Source: CAYHBO01 sp964354855 (GTDB lineage: Bacteria > Babelota > Babeliae > Babelales > RVW-14). From it: DNA of 10,314 bases. The stretch spans positions 1-10,314 of the forward strand of contig CAYHBO010000046.1 of assembly GCA_964354855.1 (NCBI GenBank), given 5' to 3'. Position numbers and translations under genes: made by a program. The notes beneath the pieces were generated by a model. The model ran no database searches. It was not told the DNA's origin and saw nothing but the letters and a program-made list of their open reading frames with translations. This document shows positions 1 to 6,478 of the stretch, in pieces (the stretch's first letter is position 1; the number at the start of each line of letters is the position of its first letter).

Positions 1-690
1 TAGCTGTGTGATGAGACCGTTTAAATCTTCTTCACGATTTCTTTTTTGTGCTGGTTTAGGAGTAGGTCTTGAAGAAGCTGCTTGGGTGTTAGGCAATTTC
101 TTTGTTAATGCTGCAACCTGAGCTTCAATCTTGGCTTTTTCGGCATTAAGATCTTCAATTTGTTGGGCTATTTTATAAACGGTTTCATCTCCCATCTGTT
201 CAGCTTTTGCCATGTCGAAGATCATTTGTTGTGATGCTAAATCTGACTTTACTCTTACGAGGTCTGTTGAAAGTGTTTCTAAACTTTCTTGATTGTGTGT
301 TGATGCTGATTCTTGCGTTGGTCTAGATTGTGCTGTAGGAGTTTCTAGGACTGGAACCATTGCTGTTGACCGTGCAGCTTGGGCTTCAGGTTTTGGAATA
401 GCTTGAGATTCTCTTTGAGTTGCTAGATGTTTTTCGTATTTAGCTGCTTGTTTATATCGTATATCGAGTGTTTTTAGTGCTTCGAATTCTGCATGGAGTA
501 AAGCTTGTCGAGCTTCTGCTTCGCTTGTTGCTAAAGATTGTGTTTGTTCTGCTGTTAAGCTTGCGGCTACAGGAGCAGGAGCTTTTTCTTTACGATGTTT
601 TTTATTCTTTGGCGGAGCCAAAAGTATTGAGCTTGAGATCGTAGCAAGCAACATACCGGCTAAGATTCTTTTTGTGTTTGATGTGTTCAT
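1..690 (-). CDS. Exported Ala/Gln-rich probable coiled-coil protein (3' end outside the window)
   Basis: The frame stays open for 230 codons from an ATG at 690 down to base 1, so the C-terminus is missing. The N-terminus looks like a signal peptide: a short basic start (MNTSNTKR), then a hydrophobic stretch through about residue 24 (ILAGMLLATISSSILLA), then a very basic segment (PPKNKKHRKEK). The rest is rich in Ala, Gln, Glu, Lys, Ser and Thr with almost no aromatic residues. Two stretches look helical and coiled-coil prone (about residues 45-95 and 135-205), separated by a Pro/Ser/Thr-rich linker. A GGAAGG ribosome binding site lies about 7 bases before the ATG and a TATAAT promoter lies further upstream. 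I do not recognise a family. The export signal and composition suggest a periplasmic or surface structural protein, but function is unknown. Confidence 0.75.
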   Translation of the reverse strand, partial: MNTSNTKRILAGMLLATISSSILLAPPKNKKHRKEKAPAPVAASLTAEQTQSLATSEAEARQALLHAEFEALKTLDIRYKQAAKYEKHLATQRESQAIPKPEAQAARSTAMVPVLETPTAQSRPTQESASTHNQESLETLSTDLVRVKSDLASQQMIFDMAKAEQMGDETVYKIAQQIEDLNAEKAKIEAQVAALTKKLPNTQAASSRPTPKPAQKRNREEDLNGLITQL

Positions 691-742
691 GGTAAAACCT
701 TCCATTTAAGATTAAGTTGTGTATTTATTACAAGTATAAATA

Positions 743-770
743 ATTATAATAAATATAACGATAAAAGCAA
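743..770 (-). promoter_or_regulatory. Predicted sigma-70 promoter for the exported coiled-coil gene
   Basis: Read on the minus strand, TTGCTT (765-770) is followed after 16 bases by a perfect TATAAT (743-748). The start codon is about 53 bases downstream of the -10 box. The -35 matches consensus at only three positions, and the surrounding AT-rich sequence makes chance matches to TATAAT likely, so this is a plausible but unproven site. Confidence 0.45.
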
Positions 771-993
771 GTGGGTTTTAATTGGTAGGTTTTTGCCTAA
801 AAAGAGTTAATTACTGTTTCAGTATGAAAAGATTTCTTGTATTTCTGTCTAATGACATGTTTTTTATTTATTTATAAATATGTTTTATTTGAGTATTGGC
901 GCTTTTTAAATAGAGGGTTAGTGATATTGTCGTAGGAATGGTCTTATTTTGCGTAACAATAGATTTATTGTTTCCTAACGCATTTTTGATTAA

Positions 994-1005
994 TATTATA
1001 TAATA
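994..1005 (+). promoter_or_regulatory. -10 box inside a perfect palindrome, candidate antitoxin operator
   Basis: TATTATATAATA is a perfect 12-base palindrome and contains TATAAT at 999-1004, about 30 bases before the antitoxin start. No good -35 lies at normal spacing; the sequence 17 bases upstream is TAACGC. Type II toxin-antitoxin operons are usually autorepressed by antitoxin binding to palindromes over their own promoter, so the placement fits. The AT-only composition means the palindrome may be fortuitous. Confidence 0.4.
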
Positions 1006-1033
1006 GTTATTATTTATAAAAAAAGGGGAGTCC

Positions 1034-1261
1034 GTGAAGCATGGTGTTGCAGAGCAAATTCTTTTTCAATACATAACCGATAGTGATGGTCAAAAGACTG
1101 CGGTTATTTTAGAAATTGGTTTATTTAAAAAATTGATCGAAGAATTAGAAGATGCCCATTTAGGTGCGTTAGCGGAATCTATTTTTTCAGGAGATGCTAA
1201 TGAAGATGAAGAGCGTCATACCCTTGAACAGATTGAGCGAGATTTATTGGGGAAATCGTGA
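1034..1261 (+). CDS. Antitoxin of a RelBE-like type II toxin-antitoxin system
   Basis: This 75-residue acidic protein should bind and neutralise the toxin encoded immediately downstream and repress their shared promoter. Residues 13-26 (YITDSDGQKTAVIL) followed by an EIGLFKKLIEELED helix match the pattern of small Phd/RelB-type antitoxins that begin with a 'Y-I-T-D-x-x-G-x-K-T-A-V-I-L' strand. The C-terminal half (about 50-72) is acidic and helical, the usual toxin-wrapping part. The start is GTG, chosen because AAGGGG lies 5 bases upstream; the ATG seven bases further in is out of frame. Its stop overlaps the toxin start as GTGA, which implies translational coupling. The assignment to RelB versus Phd is uncertain, while the antitoxin role is well supported by its partner. 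Confidence 0.82.
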   Translation: MKHGVAEQILFQYITDSDGQKTAVILEIGLFKKLIEELEDAHLGALAESIFSGDANEDEERHTLEQIERDLLGKS

Positions 1262-1563
1262 ATATACATTTTTTTAGTGATTATGACATTTTCTTTAACC
1301 ATACCGCTCGAAAAGAGTTAGAAAAAATTCCTAGAGAGTTTGTTGGTCATATCATTGAAAAAATAAAAATGATTAAAGATCATGTTGAAGCTTTGGATAT
1401 AAAAAAGCTTAAAGGATATAAGCATCTCGAGCGGCTTAGGTGTGGTGATTATAGAATTGTTTATAAAATTGATTCTGATAAAAGAATGATTGATGTTGGT
1501 ATTATTGCTCACCGGTCTGAGGTCTATGAGTTTGTCGGGAAGCTTCATAGCTTTGATTCATAG
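1258..1563 (+). CDS. relE: RelE/ParE-family toxin
   Basis: This 101-residue basic protein is a probable mRNA interferase of the RelE/ParE superfamily, which in RelE members cuts mRNA in the ribosomal A site. The N-terminal helices (about 16-45, ARKELEKIP then EKIKMIKDH) precede the diagnostic strand region: KLKG at 50-53, RLR at 59-61, GDYRIVYKID at 63-72 and the C-terminal AHRSEVY at 84-90. Lys52, Arg61, Arg66, His85, Arg86 and Tyr90 sit where RelE-type toxins carry RNA-contacting basic residues. Length is normal for the family. The start is GTG and overlaps the antitoxin stop by four bases, so the pair is cotranscribed. Nothing shows truncation, so it is probably functional. ParE (gyrase-targeting) activity cannot be excluded from sequence alone, although the HRxxVY ending favours RelE. 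Confidence 0.88.
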   Translation: MNIHFFSDYDIFFNHTARKELEKIPREFVGHIIEKIKMIKDHVEALDIKKLKGYKHLERLRCGDYRIVYKIDSDKRMIDVGIIAHRSEVYEFVGKLHSFDS

Positions 1564-1569
1564 AGTGTT

Positions 1570-2754
1570 CTAAAACATCTTTCCGATGATTGTTTGAGCG
1601 TATCCATGGTACTGATACAAAAAATTGATTATAAACGTTAGAAAAATAGGTTCTTTAATCCATTTGAAGCCCCAAAGCACATGGGCAATGTTGACTAGAG
1701 ACAGGGTGATTAATGGTGGATAAAGAAGCATAAATACCGGACCAGCAATGTAATCGGTTATTTTATTAAAGCCTAAATTTGATGCAATAATGGTTGCTAG
1801 AACCGTGATGATCAGTGCGCTGTGGTATGAAATTTTTTCACGTAACAAATCTTTACTCAGGTAACTTGCAAAAACTGAAGTAAGTGCGATGGCGGTGGTA
1901 AGACAAGCAATTGCAACGGTGATGTTGGCGAATAATCCGCCGATGTTGCCAAGCACCAAGTCAGCCAACGTACTGAAGATGTTTACCCGTTCAACAAGTG
2001 CCATTTCTTTACCGTAAAAAGCTGAAACCAAACAAAATCCTGTGTAAACCAATCCCAAACAAAGAGCGCCAATGCTACCAGCTTTGATGCCAGTTATCGC
2101 CAGTCTTTTGTAATTAAAATTGTTGCCGAGTGCTTTTTTGATGCCGATGACGATAAGACTAGAAAAGAAGATGCTGCCGAGAAGGTCTCCCGTTTGCATG
2201 CCTTGGTTTGCGCCTTGCAGTAAACTTTCCCACACGGTGAAGTTTGAATGCATGAACGGTGCAGGTGAACAGAGGCCCGCGCCAATGACGGCGAGGAGTA
2301 AGAAAAGTTTTAAGGGGCCGAGAAATTTTCCCAAAATATCAATGATGCTGCTTTGGCGAAACGCGAGTAAATAAATGATTGCATTGGCAAACAGACTAAA
2401 GAGAAAAAGCGTAAACGCAGGAGTGTATAAGTTGACGGAGGCATGTGCAATGATGATGCAGCGGGAAGTTCCTAACAATGGGCCCATCATCATGATGCAC
2501 GCAAAGGCTGCTATTTGTCCGGGGATGTTTCCCATGCGGCCAAGGAGTTTTTTGTAATCGCCATCACACAGCATGATTGAAACAAGTCCAAGAAGAGGAA
2601 TGATAACGCCAACAAGCAGAAATCCTAAGATTCCAAATAAAATCTGATCACCAATATTGCGGCCAAGGATCATGGGCATGGCAACGTTGCCAGCTCCAAA
2701 GAACATACAAAAAATAGCAAAGCCGATTGATAGAATTTGGGAAGCTTTTAACAT
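1570..2754 (-). CDS. brnQ: BrnQ/LIVCS-family branched-chain amino acid carrier, second copy
   Basis: This 394-residue integral membrane protein is a predicted cation-coupled importer of Leu, Ile and Val (LIVCS family). The first helix carries the family hallmark GFAIFCMFFGAGNVAMP (residues 11-27). Further landmarks are VSIMLCDGDY near 58-67 and ANITVAIACLTTAIALT in the C-terminal half, with about a dozen hydrophobic segments. BrnQ proteins are usually nearer 430-440 residues, so this one is somewhat short but has no visible internal gap. Its ATG comes one base after the TAA of the upstream paralogue and has no good ribosome binding site, so translation is probably coupled. About half the residues appear identical to that paralogue by eye. 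It converges with relE, with only 6 bases between the two stops. Exact substrate is not determinable here. Confidence 0.88.
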   Translation of the reverse strand: MLKASQILSIGFAIFCMFFGAGNVAMPMILGRNIGDQILFGILGFLLVGVIIPLLGLVSIMLCDGDYKKLLGRMGNIPGQIAAFACIMMMGPLLGTSRCIIIAHASVNLYTPAFTLFLFSLFANAIIYLLAFRQSSIIDILGKFLGPLKLFLLLAVIGAGLCSPAPFMHSNFTVWESLLQGANQGMQTGDLLGSIFFSSLIVIGIKKALGNNFNYKRLAITGIKAGSIGALCLGLVYTGFCLVSAFYGKEMALVERVNIFSTLADLVLGNIGGLFANITVAIACLTTAIALTSVFASYLSKDLLREKISYHSALIITVLATIIASNLGFNKITDYIAGPVFMLLYPPLITLSLVNIAHVLWGFKWIKEPIFLTFIINFLYQYHGYAQTIIGKMF

Positions 2755-2755
2755 C

Positions 2756-3940
2756 TTATTTGATCAATGATAAAAAGAATGTTTCTAAGCAAGTCCACTG
2801 ATTAATGATGACTGTAATGCATAGAGTTGCAACTACTGGGAAGCGTATCCATCTGAACCCAAAAAGTACTTGTAAGCTGCTTGCAATTGCCAAGACAACT
2901 AAAGCTGGATAAATCGTGAAGATGATTGGAATTGCAAAATTCATAATGCCGGCAAATCCAAGGTTGGACATGAACGTTGTAGAAACGATAGTGATGAAGA
3001 GAGACCCTACATAACCAATACGGCCCTTGAAGATATGATGTTGAAAGAAGCTTGAAACAACGGTGGTAAGCGCGATAGCGGTCGTTAAGCAAGCAATTGC
3101 AACGGTTATGTTCGCAAGAAGGCCACCGATAGGCCCAAGAAGGAGCGGAACAAGGTTACTGAAAATTTGATTGTCGGCAATGCCTTGAATTGCCGTACCA
3201 TTGAAGGCTGCGATGACGCAGAACCCCGCATAAACTAATCCTAAAAGAAGAGCCCCAATGGAACCTGCTTTAAGACCTAACATGGCGAGTTCTCGATAAT
3301 CGTTTGGGTTGCTCATGCTTTTCTTTAAGCCGCCATAAATTAATCCTGAAAAGAAGATGGTTGCAAGCAAATCACCTGTCCAGTAGCCGGACATGAGGCC
3401 TGTTTTGAATCCGTTAAAACTGGTGATGCCAAAATCCATGAACGGTTGTGGATGAAATAATCCTGCGATGATTGCGGTGAAAAGCAAAAGAAACTTTAAG
3501 GGTCCGAGAACATACCCGAGTAAATCAAGTACACGGTTATGTTTGATGGTGCATAAGAAAATTAAAACAGCAGTAAAAATACTGTAATAAAATAGGGTGA
3601 AATTTGGGAGATAAATGTTAATTGATGCGTGTGAGATGGTGATGCAGCGTGGGGTGAAAATCAAGGGGCCGAGAAGTAGCATGCAAAAGAGGGCGGTGAG
3701 AAAGCCTGGAATGCGCCCCATTTTCTCCAAAAATTTTTCATAATTTCCGTCACAAAGCATAACGGCAACAAGCCCAATGAGTGGGATAAATACTGCTGTA
3801 ATGCAAAAGCCGGCAAGTCCGAACCAAAGTTGATTACCAATGTCACGTCCTAGCATGAGCGGGTATACAATGTTGCCTGCACCAAAAAGCATGGCAAACA
3901 TAGCAAAACCAACCGAAATTATCTTTGATGTTTTCATCAT
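2756..3940 (-). CDS. brnQ: BrnQ/LIVCS-family branched-chain amino acid carrier, first copy
   Basis: This is a polytopic inner-membrane importer for branched-chain amino acids. After MMKTSKIIS comes the family motif GFAMFAMLFGAGNIVYP, followed by LGRDIGNQ, AVMLCDGNYEKFL, LGPLIFTPRC and ANITVAIACLTTAIALT. About twelve hydrophobic segments cover the protein. I start it at the ATG at 3940, where AGGA lies 5 bases upstream. The frame extends to a TTG at 3970, but the ten extra residues have no ribosome binding site and no match in the paralogue. With this start both copies are 394 residues long. It leads a two-gene unit with the copy at 1570-2754. The paralogues differ most in loops and in the last 50 residues, so they may have diverged in substrate preference, as known for some amino-acid transporters of intracellular bacteria. 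Confidence 0.88.
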   Translation of the reverse strand: MMKTSKIISVGFAMFAMLFGAGNIVYPLMLGRDIGNQLWFGLAGFCITAVFIPLIGLVAVMLCDGNYEKFLEKMGRIPGFLTALFCMLLLGPLIFTPRCITISHASINIYLPNFTLFYYSIFTAVLIFLCTIKHNRVLDLLGYVLGPLKFLLLFTAIIAGLFHPQPFMDFGITSFNGFKTGLMSGYWTGDLLATIFFSGLIYGGLKKSMSNPNDYRELAMLGLKAGSIGALLLGLVYAGFCVIAAFNGTAIQGIADNQIFSNLVPLLLGPIGGLLANITVAIACLTTAIALTTVVSSFFQHHIFKGRIGYVGSLFITIVSTTFMSNLGFAGIMNFAIPIIFTIYPALVVLAIASSLQVLFGFRWIRFPVVATLCITVIINQWTCLETFFLSLIK

Positions 3941-3945
3941 AATTA

Positions 3946-3949
3946 TCCT
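3946..3949 (-). promoter_or_regulatory. Ribosome binding site deciding the first brnQ start
   Basis: AGGA on the minus strand lies 5 bases before the ATG at 3940 and 8 before a second ATG at 3937. The upstream in-frame TTG at 3970 has nothing comparable. The site therefore favours the shorter protein. Confidence 0.6.
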
Positions 3950-4072
3950 AATGTGAGAATTTTTTAACAAGCTTTCAAACTAACAAATAATATTTCTTTT
4001 TTCAAGAAATGATCGTGCACAAAGCTTTATTGGAAGATGGTATGTGTGGCTTAATGCGGAGTGACGGTCTTT

Positions 4073-4855
4073 TTAAACAACATCCAAACGTCTTCGTAGT
4101 TGTTCTATCGTATACCACCAGAGTACGGCACTAAATCCAATGAGTGCGGCTATGCAGTACCAGAAAGGGATAAAGTTGGCTTGCCCTATGATGGCGGCGC
4201 GTGAAGCTTCGGTTGCAAAGGTGATTGGATTTATAAGTACAACGTAGCTTAAGGTTGGAAAGAGTTTATGAACTACGGTCCAAGAAAATTGAAAACAACC
4301 TAAAAACCACATAGGGAAGAGATAGCGATTCCAAAGCTTGCCGAGTAGCCCCATATGCTTGATGGTACTGACCGCCCATAAGGTAAGAACGCTGTAGAAA
4401 AAGCTTGCTACCGTGACCAAAATGAATAGCTGTACGAAGTTGATGGCTGATAGATCAAATCGATTCCATAAGATTATTTTTCCAATGGGAAGTGTTAAAA
4501 GTGATAACGTAATTGATTTTATGGTGATGAATGTCGCTGTTTTTAGCCAGAGGAGCCATGCAGGCAATGGTAACGTAAGTTGGTAGGAAGTGTGTGAGTT
4601 GCCTTCTAAGTCCATGAGAAGTTGTGCGACGTCCGGATAAATTTCCCACATGCCAATGACGGAAAGTAACCCGGCGAATTCGAAAAGACCGTATGTTTGT
4701 GATAACCCGAAAGCTGGCATGACGTATGTTGTAATGGTGTTTAAAATGCTTATCTGGATGGTGTAATCGATTAGTTTACTCATAAACACTTCTTTATAGA
4801 TAATCAAGTCGGTGATGAGTAGGTTCTTAAAAATTTTGAGATAGTGTGTTGTCAT
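4073..4855 (-). CDS. ABC-2 type transporter permease
   Basis: This 260-residue membrane protein is a predicted permease of an ABC-2 exporter, the class that moves drugs, lipids or polysaccharides across the inner membrane. It shows about six hydrophobic segments, near residues 34-50, 56-72, 105-130, 139-163, 176-192 and 230-249. Near the C-terminus is the NPIT signature (209-212) followed by ATEASRAAIIGQ, then a last helix and a basic tail (EQLRRRLDVV), which is the standard layout of this family. The start is supported by AAAGGAG about 7 bases upstream; an internal ATG at residue 25 has a poorer site. No ATP-binding subunit is encoded nearby in the window, so its ATPase must lie elsewhere. 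It is on the same strand as the brnQ pair but 132 bases away, so cotranscription is uncertain. Substrate unknown. Confidence 0.8.
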   Translation of the reverse strand: MTTHYLKIFKNLLITDLIIYKEVFMSKLIDYTIQISILNTITTYVMPAFGLSQTYGLFEFAGLLSVIGMWEIYPDVAQLLMDLEGNSHTSYQLTLPLPAWLLWLKTATFITIKSITLSLLTLPIGKIILWNRFDLSAINFVQLFILVTVASFFYSVLTLWAVSTIKHMGLLGKLWNRYLFPMWFLGCFQFSWTVVHKLFPTLSYVVLINPITFATEASRAAIIGQANFIPFWYCIAALIGFSAVLWWYTIEQLRRRLDVV

Positions 4856-4933
4856 GGCGGTCTCCTTTAGGCTTTAGCTTTATTCTTTTTAGGTTTTTTT
4901 GGTGTTCTAATGCTTACGCATGATTTTTTTTCC

Positions 4934-4965
4934 TACGTCGTCCCTGCGAAAGCAGGGATCCAGGG
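4934..4965 (+). repeat. GC-rich palindromic repeat, copy A
   Basis: This copy begins TACGTC and ends GGATCCAGGG. Its core is a perfect 7-base-pair stem, TCCCTGC (4941-4947) and GCAGGGA (4952-4958), around a GAAA loop. It lies in the 281-base gap between the hydrolase and the ABC permease, upstream of the permease start. Two more copies follow, and the GC-rich core stands out from the AT-rich flanks. The form resembles the short dispersed palindromic repeats seen in many bacterial genomes. Confidence 0.85.
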
Positions 4966-5012
4966 CTTCTTACTTCTTTAAGTTTTTATACCTGTTGCTT
5001 TAATTGGTAAGG

Positions 5013-5043
5013 CCTGGATCCCCGCGTTCGCGAGGATGACGTA
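5013..5043 (-). repeat. GC-rich palindromic repeat, copy B (inverted)
   Basis: Read on the minus strand, this begins TACGTCATCC and ends GGATCCAGG, aligning with copies A and C. Its stem is TCCTCGC with GCGGGGA, containing one G-T pair, around a GAAC loop. It is inverted relative to A and C. With A it forms a 110-base unit (4934-5043) with inverted ends, TACGTC outermost. Confidence 0.85.
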
Positions 5044-5101
5044 AATAAGCTGTAACAACGTTAACAAGTCAGTATCGCGTTTTTTAAATTCTGTTTCTTT
5101 C

Positions 5102-5131
5102 TACGTCATCCTCGCGGATGCGGGGATCCAG
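5102..5131 (+). repeat. GC-rich palindromic repeat, copy C
   Basis: This begins TACGTCATCC and ends GGATCCAG, in the same orientation as copy A. The stem arms, TCCTCGC (5109-5115) and GCGGGGA (5120-5126), are identical to those of copy B, while the loop is GGAT. It ends 5 bases beyond the hydrolase stop codon. As RNA from the hydrolase strand it would form a hairpin, but no T-run follows, so it is not a standard intrinsic terminator. Confidence 0.85.
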
Positions 5132-5136
5132 TCTTA

Positions 5137-6225
5137 TTAACTCTGTTTTTCAGTCGTCTGTTCATGAATCCATTGACCAATCACCTCTAAAACATGTGGC
5201 GCAATCGTTTCTTCAATTTCAGCATACTCTTTTATAGCACCGGTTTTACACGTTTGGAACTGATGGTTCATTTTTGGCATTTCAATAGTTGTTACACGTC
5301 TGTTGCCTGCTTTAATGAGTGTTTTTGCGATCAATGATAATGATCGACGGCATGGGACGATATGATCGAGTGAGCCGTTAAGCGCAAGTACTGGAACGGT
5401 GATTTTTTTAAGTACTTCTACAGGGTTATGGCTGAAAAAGAAGCGGTACCATGGTGAGTTAAACATATCGACCATCATTTCAGCTTTGCTTTCGGTAAAG
5501 GCAAAGTGAACATGTTCTGATGCTGTCGTTTCTTCTTTAGGTAATGTTTTTAAGTATGTTGCCATTGCGTCCATGCATTGCTGTTTTGCTAATTTAGGTT
5601 TGTCTACCAGTCTGATGATATCAAATACTTGTGAGCGGATGATGAAATCGCGAGAGAGTAACGCTTCAGATGCGCCATCAGCACGCATTTGAGCTGCTGC
5701 TTGCTTGACCGCTAAGCGCGTGTTTGTTTCAATAACCCCTGCCATAAGTACGATGAAAGCAATGTCTTTGCTTTCTGTTGCAACCATGGGGGCGATCATA
5801 CCGCCTTCGCTTGAGCCAATAAGCCCAATTTTCTTGGCATCAATGGCTTTGTGTTTTCTTAAAAAATTAACACCGACGAGCACATCTTCAGCAAAGTCTT
5901 TACTCGTAAGCGACATGTCATAGGTGCCGGTTGATTGACCAACGCCGCGTTTATCAAAACGTAACACCGCAATGCCGTGTTTGGTGAGATGATCAGCAAG
6001 TACGCCGAATGGTTTGTGTCCACACATAGAGGCGTCACGGTCTTTTGGTCCCATGCCGGAGATGAGTACTACGGCTGGGAACGGTCCATCGCCTTCTGGC
6101 AATGTCAGGCTTCCTGCAAGCTTTATGCCAGGAATTTTGGTGCCGTAGATGACTTCTTCTATGATGTAAGGAAACGGTGCGATTGGTTCTTGTGGTCGAG
6201 CAGTATGAGTGATTGGTGTTGTCAT
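5137..6225 (-). CDS. Alpha/beta hydrolase (esterase/acyl-hydrolase type)
   Basis: This 362-residue protein is a serine hydrolase with a complete-looking triad. The nucleophile elbow is GSSEG (137-141, Ser139), the acid is probably Asp287 in NGSLDHIVP, and His321 sits in KMNHQF. The N-terminal part (KLAGSLTLPEGDGPFPAVVLISGMGPKDRD, written in pieces about 35-64) and FDKRGVGQSTG (90-100) match a widespread group of predicted esterases related to dienelactone-hydrolase and prolyl-oligopeptidase folds. An insert of about 100 residues between strands (165-265) probably forms the lid. There is no signal peptide, so it should be cytoplasmic. It begins 22 bases after yidD and probably shares the rpmH transcript, although its ribosome binding site (AAAGAA) is weak. 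Substrate cannot be told from sequence. The hydrolase fold is certain; the specific class is not. Confidence 0.87.
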   Translation of the reverse strand: MTTPITHTARPQEPIAPFPYIIEEVIYGTKIPGIKLAGSLTLPEGDGPFPAVVLISGMGPKDRDASMCGHKPFGVLADHLTKHGIAVLRFDKRGVGQSTGTYDMSLTSKDFAEDVLVGVNFLRKHKAIDAKKIGLIGSSEGGMIAPMVATESKDIAFIVLMAGVIETNTRLAVKQAAAQMRADGASEALLSRDFIIRSQVFDIIRLVDKPKLAKQQCMDAMATYLKTLPKEETTASEHVHFAFTESKAEMMVDMFNSPWYRFFFSHNPVEVLKKITVPVLALNGSLDHIVPCRRSLSLIAKTLIKAGNRRVTTIEMPKMNHQFQTCKTGAIKEYAEIEETIAPHVLEVIGQWIHEQTTEKQS

Positions 6226-6247
6226 GATAGTTCTTTCTTGGTTAGTT

Positions 6248-6478
6248 TTATCTAAATCTTATTCTTTGTACAATCGATTTAATGATTACGGTTATTGGGT
6301 TACAGGATAATAAGCGTAAGGTGATGTGTGGTCCATAATGATACCAAGGAGTAGTGGCAATAAGTTCTTTTGCGTAGTCGGTACATGAGATTGGGTAAAT
6401 GCAGCAAACGTCTTGAAAACCGAATTGTGGCCTAATGAGGTCCATCAATGCAATGAGGCAGCGTTTACTGAGCTTCAT
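6248..6478 (-). CDS. yidD: YidD, membrane protein insertion efficiency factor
   Basis: This small protein (76 residues from the ATG at 6478) belongs to the YidD family, a membrane-associated helper of YidC/Sec-dependent insertion of membrane proteins. The hallmark cysteine region reads CCIYPISCTDYAKELI (25-40) and is followed by ITLRLLSCNPI (52-62), which corresponds to the usual R-R-L-L-R-C-x-P segment. The gene order after rpmH and rnpA is the classic one. The frame continues upstream to an ATG at 6568, but the extra 30 residues overlap rnpA fully and have no family match; the chosen start overlaps the rnpA end by 14 bases. One oddity is that family members usually read C-x-F/Y-x-P-[ST]-C, whereas here an Ile is inserted between the Pro and Ser-Cys. 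No yidC follows in the window. Confidence 0.78.
   Translation of the reverse strand: MKLSKRCLIALMDLIRPQFGFQDVCCIYPISCTDYAKELIATTPWYHYGPHITLRLLSCNPITVIIKSIVQRIRFR

Larger units (their letters stand above)
691..1033. other. Divergent AT-rich intergenic control region (343 bases)
   Basis: This gap separates the leftward exported coiled-coil gene from the rightward toxin-antitoxin pair. It holds the predicted promoter of the first gene near 743-770 and the palindromic -10 region of the second near 994-1005. A 12-base perfect AT palindrome (TATTTATAAATA, 869-880) lies between them but is low in complexity. I see no tRNA, no convincing terminator and no credible reading frame here. Confidence 0.6.

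Noticed and set aside
869..880. Perfect palindrome TATTTATAAATA as an operator
   Set aside because: It is A/T only, lies far from both predicted promoters, and such palindromes are expected by chance in this composition.
1565..1585. Short hairpin TGTT-CTAA-AACA between relE and brnQ as a terminator
   Set aside because: The stem is only 4 base pairs and no T-run follows in either direction.
3998..4016. AT-rich hairpin (AAGAAAT arms) between the ABC permease and the first brnQ as a terminator
   Set aside because: The stem consists almost entirely of A-T pairs and no clean T-run follows; it is likely chance in AT-rich sequence.
4934..5131. CRISPR array
   Set aside because: There are only three copies, one of them inverted, spacers differ in length (about 47 and 58 bases) and no cas gene is near.
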